64,000 nucleotides of DNA from contig CM041550.1 of NCBI GenBank assembly GCA_023238725.1, forward strand, positions 11,377,440 to 11,441,439. The letters run 5' to 3'. Shown in pieces: positions 46,590-59,189 of this stretch. Below the pieces are notes generated by a model, which was not told where the DNA came from, did not search any database, and worked only from the letters and a program-made list of their open reading frames with translations. Source of the stretch: Scortum barcoo. Its lineage: Eukaryota; Chordata; Actinopteri; Centrarchiformes; Terapontidae. The translations under genes were made by a program, and so were the position numbers. Numbering within the stretch: position 1 is the stretch's first letter; each line of letters begins with the position of its first letter.

Positions 46590-49500
46590 GTTTGAAGTTT
46601 GACTCTAGCTGACAAATAGTCCACACTGTTGTATAAATGTGTCATATAGTTGTTGGATAGTAGCTAAATTGCACTCAGTGGCAACATTTAACATTTTCAG
46701 TAGCTTTTTGTATCACTACACAGCGGCTCGATTTGAATTTCTTTAATCAAAGTGAAATCTGCTCCTCTAGTATGATGCCCAGCATATAACAAATATAACG
46801 ATATCAGACATGCAGTAGCTTTCTTTCAGGGACACGTCATTACAGCATGGACCAAATTGGGACACTGCTTCCCTTTTGGAAAGTGCAATTATGAGTGTTT
46901 TTAGACGTCCCAGTGACATGTCATCTGTGAACCAACATACCACTAGCACTTCCAAACCAAAGATATTTGTCACACCTACTGTAATGCACCATCAAGTCGC
47001 TGAAGCATCGGGTCCTCCAGAGGGGCCCAGGAGGGGAATCAGGGAATCTGTCGAATTAATACATGCGGTGAAGATTCCTCCTGTCATCTCAGCTCTCTTT
47101 TACCACTGGCTTTTAAAAGCCATTTAAAGGCAGCAAAGTGAACAGGACAGACAAGCTTGACAGCGACTCTTGAAAGAGCATCTGTCTCCTTTAACACTTA
47201 AATAAACTATGATACCGTCTCTTACACATGAACTTAATTTTAATTAATGAATTGATGTATCTTGTCAGTGACAAACCCAAATTGTGTAAAAGGTGCCAGA
47301 AGCAATCTATATATTTCCTCCTATAAGGAATGTGCCAGGCCTTGCATCACTCTGCATAATCCTTTTCCTAATTAGACATGTGCTTGAAATTATAAAGCAT
47401 CATTATAGGTGTTGATTTACGGTTTAATCTGAATTATCTTTAACTAGTTAGAAACAGTATGATACACAGAGCATCCTAAGTCACTGTGTTCGCTCTATAT
47501 AGCTTGATAGCTGCAATCCTGGAAGCAGTGACGGAGTTGTGATACAAATTGGATGCATCATGGTATGCACGGGGCAAGACTAAAAGTCAAATGACAAAGT
47601 TTCATGTTGATAAGAGCGTGGTTCTGAGTGCCACTGTAGATAGGAAACTTTAGTATCACAGATGTGTTTATCCAGATTAACAAGCTGATGACGACTGCTT
47701 CTTATCTACTTCAGTCAAACAGCTATTTAATTGTGCCTCCTTCTATAGTAAATACATTTGCTGTTCAGTCGGAATTGGTTCCTGCATAAGACTCTCTTGA
47801 AAGTGTGATTTAAAAAAAAAGAATAAAATAATTTATCTCAGATAAGGAAAGAGATCTACATTTATTCCATCTTCTCTGCCTGCTGTAAACTACCTTACAA
47901 TTGTTCATTAATGATTCCCAGTAAATTCCTTAAAATGGTAATTTGTCATCCTGTCACTTCATTTGTGACCTAAAATTCCTCACTAGAGGCATCATCAAAT
48001 AAATTAATCACTACCCAGGATCCATCTCTCCCTTGTGCGTGCTATTATACCCGGCTCTCTTGTGTTTCTCTTCATTTACATATATTTAATGGCCCAGTTG
48101 TGGTTGGTTGGGTTGGTTGTGTCATGCGACTTGCACAGCTCGTGTCAGGTGAAATATTCCGACTGCCACAGTCTTTAACAGTGCGAACCATGTCTTGTTC
48201 ATTTCCCCTGAATACCCTAAACACAAGAGAATAAGGAGAATTAGAGACATTTTATGGAACTGTAAAATCAAAAGTGCACATTTTGCAGGTTTCTGGTTGG
48301 GGAATTAAGCTAATAAGATGGCACACTTTTAAGAAACACGGAGACACATTTTCTGACACAAACATCTGATTTTTGTAAGATTTGCTTTAAAGTTGCTAAC
48401 AGCAAAAATTAGAAACACTGAGTCGTCCACACAATTTGGTTTGATTTAATTGTATCTCATTAAAGCACATGTGTACAGTACATTACCCACCAGACAGATC
48501 GCTTTGTTGTGTTCCTCAGGGGAATTATGATGTTGTGTGTGTGAAGCTATGACCGGTCACGTGGCTGAACCCAAAAAAAACAAATTTCAGACTGAGAGAA
48601 TTCTGAGCCAGATGATACTGAGATTCAATTGATCATCGATGTACAAACCAGAAAACATTTTAACTGTTTTGTTTAACATGCATGCTTGATGTCCTGTTTT
48701 GGTTTTCAGATGGTACAGATAAATGGAAAAAGATTGGTCAAAAACCATAAAGTACAGTGTCCTGAAAGTGTCATTTGCCTGCTTAAACCCCTTTGTCCCT
48801 CAGTGTAATCAGCCATTAAGACATTAAAAAACCCCTTCATTCTTTTGTTAAGTTAGAATAATTTGAATAATTGGATTTGTAAAAGAATATCATGAGTATG
48901 TATTTTTGCAGACTTAAAACTACACTGTACACTGAGCAGCTTATTCATGTTTTGTACAACTTAAATGGGTATTGAAACACGTGGTTGCACCACTGTTTTC
49001 CTGTGTTAAAACAGTGATGGTGCTTTAAAAGTGCTCTTGTAAATTTTGGTAGGGGTGCATGCAAATGAATTACATTGTTTTGCTTCTTTTTAAATTTATT
49101 TTTGACAGATAAAAAAACAGCCCAATTATTTCTATGAGCCAGGAGCATGTCATGTTTGAACTTCCGTCCTCATTAAGGGTCCCTAACACCAGAGGACATG
49201 TGAACGTGCTAGGAGCGTTACAGAGAAAACAACAGCCCCGCGTCGCCGAAGAATCCTCTCTCACCCAGCCACCCTGTTAGAACCTCGCAGCCCGTTTCAA
49301 ATGGAATTAGCATAATTAAGAATTAACATGCATTAATTGTTGTGCTTAATGCAAACTGAAGCCAAATGTGTCACTTACTGTAGAGGAGCTGCTAAATGCT
49401 TTGTCACCTCCTGCTTAGGGGAGTGGGAACACTCCATGTGCTCAGGAAAGAAGAGGCACTTATGCAGCGTACATGGAGCACCATCACTGACAGACATGTA

Positions 49501-50190
49501 AACAAACATCCCTTCAGCTGTAAAGGCTCGGCTGACATGTATGCTCGCGAGTTAAAGGAGGAAAAAGGAGCAGCGTATTGATCAAGGGAGTTTGTGATGT
49601 TGGAAAGAAGGATTTATGACAAAGGAAGAGGGGACGGGGGGGATATGAGGAGCGCAGATTGGTCTAACCAGGGCTCAACGTGGCAATAAAGTATGGCATT
49701 TGAGACAGAGCAGAGCACGCGGAGGGTTATACTGTACTGTGCCACTTCGGGTTGTGGAGGGAGCTGTCCTTTTTGCTTTTACTTTGTGCTCCGTCAGATT
49801 GAAGGGTGATCAAAGGAGATCAAACAGATGTTTTTTAAAACCTCAGAAGAAGACTGATGTTCAAAACCTATATCACTGCGGGGCTTTGTCAGAAGGAATT
49901 TAGACTGGAAGTTCTGTACGGGAATTTTCTGTTTAATATAAGCGTGTTAAAGTCTGAGTTTGTGTGAAAATGACACTGATGAATGCTGTGTGTTGTGTCA
50001 TGAAATATGTTTGACACACTGAGAATAGTTTTTGATATCAGTCCAACAAAAGGTGTAACTTGTGATTCTTTTCATGATCAGTATATTTGTAATTTATTTT
50101 TTAAATTAACACATGAATCATTTAGTCTGTAAATGACGGTGAAAATGAGTGAAAATTGGTGACAAACCCTTATGTGGCATCTATTGCACG
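46590..50190. other. Unique non-coding tract
   Basis: No gene recognised. The frame at 46876-47127 gives a fairly hydrophilic peptide without a known domain or good splice context. A homeodomain/POU-rich block at 49280-49370 is listed separately. Confidence 0.5.
49280..49370. promoter_or_regulatory. Homeodomain/POU-rich element
   Basis: Within 90 bp lie TAATTA (49313-49318), GCATTAATTG (49330-49339) and ATGCAAA (49349-49355, a POU half-octamer), in sequence without simple repeats. This is the densest such group I found and is typical of developmental enhancers. Confidence 0.3.
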
Positions 50191-50530
50191 TTGTATTTTT
50201 AGCCCTGCTGGCGATATGGTTTACAGGAGGTCGGTGTCCGTGAGTTGGTCGGCCAGTGAAGTCGATTGCCATGAAATTTAGTACAGACAAGATTCTCCAG
50301 AGGACGAATCCTCCTGACTTTGGTGATTCTCCAGTTTTAGATTAGTCTGTGTTTTAGCATACTAACACTAAGATAGTGGACATGGAAAACATAACAACTG
50401 AATAACATCATGTTAACTTTGTCATCGTGAGCAAGTTAGCATGCCAACATTAGCATTTAGCTCAAAGCACCACTCTTACGGAGCCATGGGTATGTTTGTA
50501 GTCTCTTAGTCTTTATGTTTGCGTTAAACA
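50190..50530. mobile_element. Diverged teleost dispersed repeat
   Basis: Words such as GATTGCCATGAAATTTAGTA, CCAGAGGACGAATCCTCCTG, GACTTTGGTGATTCTCCAG and AACATTAGCATTTAGCTCAA, in this order, match a repeat common in percomorph genomes. No coding capacity and no clear ends are visible, so the class is left open. Confidence 0.6.
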
Positions 50531-50539
50531 ATTCCCCGA

Positions 50540-53500
50540 TTATCAGAATTGTAGTTGATCAGGTAATTGATTATTGTTTCACTAGTAAAAACAATATTTT
50601 CAGCAGCTCAGCCAATTTTCAAAAACATTGTATCGTCAGTTTCAAAGTGCTGTGAATGTCTCTTCTCTGGTGAAAAGATGACCTTGCCATCCCTTTATTT
50701 TGTCAAAAAATAAACTTGTGATCTCCCATTGTTCCATTTCACAATTTCACGCCTCTTGAATTAAGTTTTTTTTTTTTCTTCTCTTTCCTCAAGTGGACTG
50801 CTTTGGCTGTTTTCCCTCTTTCTTTGAAAGGAGCGGAGCCGTACATTTACAAAGAGCTGGGAGGTTTTCCACATTAATCTAGATTTAATATTCGTCTCAA
50901 AATACGTTTTCCCTATTAATTAAAAGTAAACCATGTATTGTATGGTACATTATCCCTCTAACGGCCCCATGTGGAGATTATGAAGTGGAAAACTAATGGT
51001 GTAGACTTTAGCATTTGGGTTTTGCCTGAGTCATTTACATATCTGTAAGGGGATGTCGATGTATGTGCAAATAAGCAGAACTCTGTGTGTCCCATGCTTT
51101 CTCTACCACCCCCCCCGATTTACAGAGGAAGTCAAAGAAGAAGTGTTGCCTCTCTCCCCTCAGCTAGAGAAGGTAATGAGATTCTGTGCACCCTCTATTA
51201 CGAGGAGGATGAGAAATCTGATTATTAAGGAGAGGCATGTGGCAGTAAGAAAAATCTGTTTGTTTTTTTCTTATTGTATCACCCCAAGATACAAAGGTGA
51301 CCCCCATGTTCCGTTCATTAAATCTTGCCTCCTCTAATTTATCAAGGTAAACTATCACAGTTTCTGCTGAGCTAATCAGAAATGGGCAAACTTGTTAGGT
51401 GTGCCTCAAAAGGACACATCACAGGATTTGGATATCACTTCTACATACTGAGTGGGGCCTAATTCATGCTTCCCACTGAACAACAAATGTTTTATGGACA
51501 TTTGCATGAGTGTATTATATTGAGTGTATTTTTTTTTTTTTGTTCACGTAGGAAAGTTCAGGACAATGAGGATGAATTATGACCTCCATAACAGTACAAG
51601 TGTAATTATTTCAAGGACACAGACTTGCTGCAGGTGTAGCTTTCTGATGCAAATATCACAGAAAATATAATTTAAGCTGTATATTTTGAGCCCCTAGATA
51701 TTATTTTTCATAGAATAGTATAAAATCTCAGAGAACGGTCCTTACTTCTTTACAATTAGATAAGCAAGCATTATGTCAGATGACACGACCAGTCCACCCT
51801 CTGCAGATCACTTTGTCGAGTGTGTATGTTTTTGTGAGATTTTATTCCTGAATACGGAAAGAAAGTAATGATGTGAGTGCCACACTGAATAACAATGAAC
51901 TTAACCATTACTTAATCACTAAACCATGTGGATAATGGTTTAATTTTTTAAAAGTTCATCAGGAATCTTGACGTAAGAAGGTTTTTTTTGTACTTGTAAA
52001 CTTGTAATTTCATTTTTCAATGCTTCCTCGTTGGAATAAATGGGAAGAGAATCTCTTTTCTTCTGGCCCGGGATTTGTTAGCTATTGTGATGCTATTTGG
52101 AGCTGTTTGGTGTGAGGGGCTTTGCCTAGAGAGATGTGAGAAATGTCCCACACATCAGCAAGCTGAGTCACTGCTGTACACCTAACCAGCAACGACTCGT
52201 GCCCGTCCCTCCTCCCAAATGTCACATGAGCTCATGTCAACCAACACTTGTGGCAAAGGCACTGCACGGGAAGCAAATTAAACAGTTTGGTTTACAAAAC
52301 ACAGCCATCCATTTGTTAAAAAAAAAGAAAGTTACAAAAGGGGAGAATAGCGGTGCTAAATTCATTTTATGAGCATCATTTTCAAGAAATATCTTTCCCT
52401 TACTGGCGGGAAACCAGTTTGTATTCAAATTTCTTCACTAAATCAAAAATAAATGATAGGTCTGTACTATAAGTGGGCAGAATAATTGGCTGTCCTAACT
52501 TTCTAATCTGTAATAAACACAGTCTAATAGGCGTATTTTAATCCTATTGTGAGCTGCTTAGACGCTTGAGTTCTGCAGGTGCCGGTGAGAAATTGGTATT
52601 TATTACTGAACTGGTAATCACACCAGCAACCTATCTCTGCAGGTCTTTGCCTTCTGACTGAGCCCGTGATGTGCACAGCAGGTTCACAAAGCCAGCGCTG
52701 CCAGTTTAAATGACCCAGCTTAGCTAGCATGGCTGCTGTGACCCTCACATGACAAAGCCCCTGTGTAATTAATATGCACGGTGAAATGCTCCCTGCACAG
52801 CCACTAAAGCGATTGGAATCATGCACAGGAAAAAAATGTAATCGTAGATTCTGCATGGTGAACATTTTAGTCAAGTGGCATCTGATTGCAAGTTCTTTCT
52901 TTTTTTTTTCCTCTTCTTTTTCTTCTTCTTTTTAACGTCCTTTAAGATTGAGATTAAGACTTTCTCCTCAAAGATGCAAATTAATCTTTAAAACTGGACA
53001 TTTCCCAACATGGGGAGCTCAGTGGGGTGACGCCACAGCCCACCGAGTTCATTTTAATCCCTATGGGCAATTATACTTTCAAATGATATCCTGAAGTTAA
53101 ATCTTGTTCACACTTAATTAATTTAAACACTACATTTTAGGCATGAAAGTCTCCTTGTCCTCCTCAAGACAAAACTGTTGTTTAATAGGATACAGTAGTC
53201 TTGGTGATAAGGATAGTTGAGCTTTGTGCTGATTATTAATTATGCTCTCTTTCTATTTTGTTGTTTGTGTTCATGTCTGTGTGTGAGTGAGTGAGTGAGT
53301 GAGTGTGTGTGTGTGGAGGGAGATGATTTAGATAAGACAAATGATCAGACAGTAATATACTCTCATGACATTTCTTTGTCTTCTCTCACTTAACTGATGG
53401 GATCTCATGTGTGGGCTTTTGGCTTTATAAGCTCATCGGCATCAGAAAAATAGTTAAATCAAAGACGAGTGGGGTCAGCAAACATTATTATCAGACAGCA

Positions 53501-54060
53501 GCTCTCCCTGAATTCTATATTTTCCTGTTTTTGGGGAAAAAAATCTTTAACAATGCAGTCATTCTGGTGATATCCAAATATATGGTAGAAAATGTTGACT
53601 GGAGTGATGACTGCAGTGTATATTCAGAAATGCTGTTGCTGTATATTTGTCTTTTATAAATGCTGAGTTAATTAATGATATGTGTGCACTATTGTTTCTC
53701 ATTTTTATAATGAATGCATTACTGTACTGTCACTGAGTCCATTTTGACAAATAGGTGGGTGGATGGATATAAAAAAACATACATTGGTGGCTGCCAAGGG
53801 GTTAGATTTTGAATTAATTGAGGGAAATGAATTCAGCGGTAATAGGGCCTGACAGCAGACTGTGGCAATTGTGATGGCAATGATTGATGGTTGATGCACA
53901 CACAGGCTTATGACAAATAATGCTTGTTTTGCTCCTGGTGTATTTTAAATCCTACTTGTGTGTTCATTAAAAATAAATACATCAAGTGAAAAAATAAAGA
54001 AATAGATTAATGGGCGTAAGTGAATGAAAAGATTTTATTCTTTGCGCCTTTCCAAACACA
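50540..54060. other. Unique non-coding tract
   Basis: No gene recognised. A 47-base segment at 51126-51172 lies between a strong acceptor (CCCCCCCCGATTTACAG) and GTAATG and reads EVKEEVLPLSPQLEK, but it is too short to call. Near 51529-51541 a T run occurs. A pyrimidine tract spans 52893-52933, and GTGA/GTGT repeats lie at 53281-53316. Confidence 0.5.
52640..52850. promoter_or_regulatory. Regulatory-looking non-coding block
   Basis: A moderate-GC block with TAATTA (52766-52771) directly followed by AATATGCAC, a POU-like word. AGCTTAGCTAGCATGG lies 50 bp earlier. It has no repeats and no credible frame. Confidence 0.22.
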
Positions 54061-54540
54061 TCAAATGCTGTTAGAGATACTGTGCGGCACTGAGGACTTT
54101 CAGGGCGACGGACCGGCCACCTCCATCTCTGACCCGCATGAGAGAGGGAGCCCTATCACAGCTCTCATCACGCTCCTGTAGTCGGAGCCTTCTGACAGTG
54201 GCGTAATGCTGATCAGATAGCTGTGTGGAGTCATTGCTTACATGTGTCACAACCGCCGTCCATGATCATGTCAGAGTCATGCTGGGCGCCAGAGCCAGGC
54301 TCAGGGCTCAGTGGACGTGGCTGTTTTCGCGGCTGACATTTCCCCAGCATGACCGGGCTGGTGGAGCTCCAGTCGCAACCCCGGCTAATGCGCCTCTCCT
54401 GGGCCCCGCAGCACAGCGCTGGCAGCTGGAACGTGGGGGCACAGGTGCTGCCAGTCCCTGTTAGCTTTACAGTACCTCCCGGTGAGTCACAAACAATCCC
54501 AGCATGCGTCCGCTCTGATACCTCAGCTTATTAAAAGTCT
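54060..54540. promoter_or_regulatory. GC-rich, CpG-bearing block
   Basis: One of the most GC-rich stretches of the window, with scattered CpGs, lying in AT-rich DNA. It contains the candidate exon at 54348-54481. It may be a small CpG island, a conserved element or an exon with flanks. Confidence 0.3.
54348..54481 (+). CDS. Candidate internal coding exon (unrecognised)
   Basis: The 134-bp segment has an acceptor GACATTTCCCCAG and a consensus donor CCCG|GTGAGT. One frame is open throughout: after one leading base it reads MTGLVELQSQPRLMRLSWAP and ends VLPVPVSFTVPPG. RLSWAP-like words occur in fibronectin type III strands, but this is too short to assign. Its start phase fits the candidate exon ending at 16955, a one-in-three coincidence. 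Third positions are GC-rich. Confidence 0.18.
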
Positions 54541-55612
54541 AATGAATAAACAAGTCTTTTGTGTGCATGACCAGCAGAGGTGATAGTGGTGAAATAAACT
54601 TGTATCCCTGTTTCCGTAGCTGTCTTCATTCATCATTTTCATCAAGTGGCAACAGCTTTGTGTCCTGTGGCATCATGGACAGCGACAGATTTATCATTTT
54701 TAAATGGCTTGAAGACAGACAAACATTCAGAGGTATAATCAGATTAGATGTATCTCCTGTTGATGTGAACTGGTGTTTATTGATGTCACATTGTGAAAAA
54801 TAACCGAGGCTCGTTTTACAGACACACACTGATGTTTCTTTTTTTCCTTTTTTTTTGTTGATGGAGCTTAACAGAAGTCTGTGAAACGTGGGTTGTTAAA
54901 CCAAATTGATTTATTGGTTCTTTGGGCTGGACACGATTATCTTCCCACTCTGGGGATCAGCCTGCTTCCCAAACAGGACTGGGTCCTGCCACACAGTCAT
55001 GACAGCTAAATTGTTTCACTCAAGAGGTTGTCCTCTTGTCCCCCCCTTACCTAAACCACTTGTTACTAGAGAGATATGGTATAATTGTACCCAGAGGAAC
55101 TTGTAAGCCTATATTGTGAGTCCTGTTTCTCTTCAAGAGCACAGTCCTTTGTGGCACCTAAAACAGGGAGGAGAAGGAGGGGCTGGAGGAGTGTAGGGTA
55201 TGTATTCCCTCTTTGTTAGAGGCGATATTGGATCACGGTTTCATAAAGTAGAGCACCGTTTAGATTCACTTATTTCCTCTAGAGATTTGTTTTTGTCTCA
55301 TAGTAAATCTACTCAACTTGCTGTGCTAATTGTACTAATGCTAACAAGAGCCACATTTCACGTGCATGATAAATGCTTTGTGTTGTGCAAAATAAAGCCC
55401 AGATCTTGTTGTAATTATAAGTAAATACTTGCTCTAATTTAAATCTAAATCACAAGGTTTTATGCTCTTTTTGTGGTAAAAATATTGCCACTCAGAGTGA
55501 TACCATACCCGAGCAGTTTTTTTAAGTGCAGGTGAACATGTTGGCGAGAGGAGATAAGAGGAAAGTATCTATAAATGGCTCCTACACCTTTGGTGTTCTC
55601 CATGAGTGGTAT

Positions 55613-55646
55613 TGGGGTGGGGGTGGGATGGTGGTGGTGTTGGGGG
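55613..55646 (+). repeat. G-rich tract
   Basis: Runs GGGG, GGGGG, GGG and GGGGG are separated by one-base and one 14-base spacer (GGGGTGGGGGTGGGATGG at its start). It is capable of a G-quadruplex with one long loop. Confidence 0.6.
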
Positions 55647-56617
55647 TTACTCACTGACCATTAGTGTGCTCAAGTGCAGTACATTCTATGGCCTGTCAAC
55701 TCCTCTACTAATGTGTGAGGAAATAACTCTATTTCCCACCCGAGTGAAAATCACCTGCTCTGACGCGACTTAAAGTACACACTGTTCAGATTACTTTTTT
55801 ACTTATTTTTTTTAATGGTGAATTTGTTACAAAAGCCTCTTGATAATACTGTTAAAGTTAACATGGTGTAATGGCTGCATGCAGTTCATACCTGTAGAAT
55901 AAGCAGTATGCAAGGATGAGGTGCAAAAGTTTAATAAAAATAATACTGTACAATTAGTCGGGAAGTGACCTGACCTTTCAAAACAATGTGACTACAACAA
56001 GAGGACCAATAAAAACAAATACAGACAACAACATTAAAGGGTGAGAAGTAAAAATAAGAGCTTAAAGCTGAAGATATTTAAACCTGTCTGGTCCCCTCAG
56101 GCATTGATAGGCCTTCACTGAAGATGGGGAGGGCTTTAAGGCAAAGCCACCTTTAGAAAATCCCTTAGAAAATCTTAAAATCTGTTGCACAGTAAAGTTG
56201 GCAAAATGGGGGTAACGGGTATATATGTTTGTCTTGAGGAAAATAAATGACCATAAAGTAAAGTAGTTTTCTTCATACTTCTGCCATTAATATTAGGTAT
56301 ATTACCCTCACTCCATTCGCACAAAAACAGTACATGCTCAGTGTTTTAGTGCTTAGTTGCGTGTTGCTATCCTAGTTATGACATTTATTTTTATCAAAGA
56401 GCGATTAGGGAGGTTAGAGAAAAGAAACACTGTAATTCTCCCTCACGTCACCGCAATCCTCATGAACGATAATTTTCTTTAAGTAATGCTGAGTGGTATA
56501 GAACTAACAAACGAGCCTCTCCATGCCTGCGTGTCATGTTAAAGAGGAGCGGAGAGTGGTGAGGAGAGGTGTGTGTGTGTGTGTTGAGGGTTTAACCCCT
56601 GCTGTTCCTGTCTGTCC

Positions 56618-56671
56618 AACACCAACCCCCACCACCCACCTCACCTCCACCTCCACCCTCCACCCCCACCC
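56618..56671 (-). repeat. C-rich CACC/CTCC tract
   Basis: Imperfect CCACC and CCTCCA units. The minus strand is G-rich and could form a G-quadruplex. Frames across it are Pro- and Thr-rich artefacts. Confidence 0.7.
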
Positions 56672-57354
56672 AAGGCTTCTTCCTCTCTTCTCTCAGCGCG
56701 CCACTCCTGCACAGGGCCAATACAAACAGCATTATTTATGCTCTGCAAAACACCCCTTAATTACTCATGAACGGGCGCACACTCCGCAAGTCCGCCGCTC
56801 CCTACCACCCACCAACAGCCATTAAACACTCCCTAAAAGCTTGCTATTTGATATTAGCACACTTGAGCCTTTGAGGAGAAATAAAAAAAAAAAAAAAAAT
56901 CTGGGAGTGATTTACATATGCACAGCAGCTGATATTTATACTCAGCGGTGCGTCCCTGAAGGGCTTGTCTTATTACCTCTGTCCTCGGGTCCTAGCGCAG
57001 AGACCAGGAAGGCAGGCAGGTGATTAATTCTGTACTCACGAGAAGCCAACAGTTCCACAACAGGGAGCAGAGGAGGATTTCTATAGGGCTTTTTTGTAGA
57101 GAACACTCAGTCTCTCTACTTCGTGGGTTTTCTCGGCTGTTTATTTCCATATCCAATTATATTGTTCCCTATTAGGGCCAGCTTACTTGTGATTAAGCGG
57201 CTGCAGAGAACACATAGTACTGTCTGCGCTGAGGTGGTTTGTACATGATGTTTTATCTGGTGACGAACAGCAGATTTACTCCATGTCGGATGTGGTTCGT
57301 GCCGGAGGATTCACTGTACCTGCTCTGTGAAAATTATTGCATCTTAACACATTT

Positions 57355-57435
57355 CAGAGCGTCACCGAGGTCTCGCCATGCTCTCGAGCAGCCGCGATAA
57401 GCGCCTGACGTCTTTGTACCAGTGGCAACGCTGAC
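57355..57435. promoter_or_regulatory. Short CpG cluster
   Basis: About ten CpGs in 80 bp (CTCGAGCAGCCGCGATAAGC in the middle) in a CpG-poor neighbourhood. Retained CpGs imply either low germline methylation or constraint. There is no open frame with good splice boundaries. Confidence 0.3.
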
Positions 57436-58584
57436 ATCAAAGTCGTCATAGTCTGAAGCCCCTCGTTGCATCCTCCTCACGCACCACATAATATTTCACC
57501 ATTCATGAGCTCTCAGCAATGCCTCACTGAGTAAAAAAAATTATAACATTCAGCTTGAAAACTGCATCTTGTTCCTCATAATAATTCAACTTAAAAGTTT
57601 ATTAATTGACCTCACAGGAATCCTGTATAATGACGTAAAAGTCCACATTTCACCTAAACTATAGAGCTGCATTTTTGCACTTCACAGACACAAAAAAACA
57701 TTAATTACTTCTACATCTGCCTCTAAAAAGCTGGCTAAACCTCTAGCTAGACCTTCATTAGTTGAACCAGCAGAAACACTGTGTTCAACTTCGTCTCTAA
57801 TTACATCATCAGATTCAAACAGTAGAGCCATCAGCTGCTCGCTCTGTGTGTACTATTTAAGATCCCTCTGTCTAATTACTGCTTTAGTCCCATATCCCTA
57901 TGACATGGCAGTGATAGATCATTATTTTCCCTGCAATTTGTTATATTCTTTGCAATATAATTGGATCAGATTAATTATTATGATTAATGGATTCTTGGGG
58001 TTTCTGCGTGCAACCATTAATACTAGGGGTTCGAAGCAGGCAACATACACAAATTTAAGGCACCAGAGGCGGTGTAAGCTGTAAAGTCCAACGCTGGTGA
58101 ACCACTCACTTTAACATTTTTATCAGAGACTCTCTCAACCTGTGTATGAGATGCATTTCTGTGCTTTTCTTTGGTTATCTTACATTTGTCAAAATAGTAT
58201 CTCATTTTTATTCTGAATTTGTTAACATGGTACTTTAATACTTTAATTAATGATATTTGACTATTATGCTGTGCATAATATGTCTATAATTACTTACCAT
58301 TTAGTGGAGTTAACCTCACCTGATTTCTTTATATATATTTCTTTAATTTGCACTTTTGCTTCTTATCGTGTCTTGAGGCATTATAGTAATGCTGCTTTAA
58401 CACTTCAACACCCCTCTGTTTACTACTGCAGACACGGCCAATCAGTTCAATTTCAAGTTTATAACATGATAGTTTATTAATGAGAAGTGAAACTCTTTTC
58501 CGACGCCCTAAATCTATACCGAGGCTGCAATTTAGCTCTTCCAAAAAAATACTGTCCAGTTATGTTGGATGGACACTAGTCAAT

Positions 58585-59185
58585 TCCCTGTGCATGGGAA
58601 TGGCTCATTAACGGGGCGAGGCAAAGCGGTGTGCGTTTGTATATGGCTGCCGGTGGTGGACGTGTAGAATGGATTTATGGTGTCACTCAGCCCTGGAGAA
58701 CGACTAATGAGGGTGTGCAGGCTAGCAGCGTCCGAGTGGGGTAATTCCACCCACCATCCATCCAGCAGAGGGGGGTTGGAGGGAGGGAGGAAGGGAGGGA
58801 GGTAGGAGGAGGGAGGGGGGGAGGGGGGGTTTGTGGAAGGAGGACACATCCCTCATTACGTGAGAGTGTCTCAGGAGCTTTCTTTAATATTTTAATAAAT
58901 AACATCAGCCCAACAAGAAATTAATGAATAGTATCATTAATAATGAGCCCGAGCCTTGTAGTGATAGGACAGATATTAAATTGAACCACTGTGGGGAGAT
59001 CTCCTGAGACTCGGGATTTTTCCAGCAGCAAACAAGGCCAGTGAATGAGGCAGCCGTCCCTCCGTGCCAACAGCTTTTACAACAGGTTGAAAGTAATAAA
59101 GGAGGATTTTTCCAGCGATAGAGTTAAGCCCTAGGAAATCTGCTCATGTAGATCGCTATGAAAGGCACAGCCAAATGTGATCCTT
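58585..59185. promoter_or_regulatory. Regulatory-looking block around a purine tract
   Basis: Both sides of the purine-rich run look like constrained non-coding DNA. TCATTAACGGGGCGAG lies at the left, and AAATTAATGAATAGTATC followed by ATTAATAATGAGCCCGAG lies at the right. GGATTTTTCCAGC occurs twice (near 59015 and 59104), a short direct repeat about 90 bp apart. Confidence 0.27.
58770..58829 (+). repeat. Purine-rich G tract
   Basis: Sixty bases almost entirely G and A, with at least seven runs of three or more G (GGGAGGGAGG, GGGAGGGGGGGAGGGGGGG). It is a strong candidate for G-quadruplex or triplex structure. Confidence 0.9.
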
Positions 59186-59189
59186 AATT

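Larger units (their letters stand above)
54541..58580. other. Unique non-coding tract
   Basis: No gene recognised. G-rich and C-rich tracts and a CpG cluster are listed separately. A 17-base A run lies at 56883-56899 without flanking duplications, so it is not a clear retroposon tail. Confidence 0.5.

Noticed and set aside
50540..50700. TAATTGATTATTGTTT-like words resembling the hAT-type MITE
   Set aside because: Only scattered words match, with no ends and no co-linear interior, so a second copy cannot be supported.
56883..56899. 17-base A run as a retroposon tail
   Set aside because: No flanking target duplication and no recognisable retroposon body upstream.
58168..58180. Thirteen bases identical to the 5' part of miR-9 (TCTTTGGTTATCT)
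   Set aside because: The rest of the mature sequence diverges and no complementary arm lies nearby to form a precursor hairpin.
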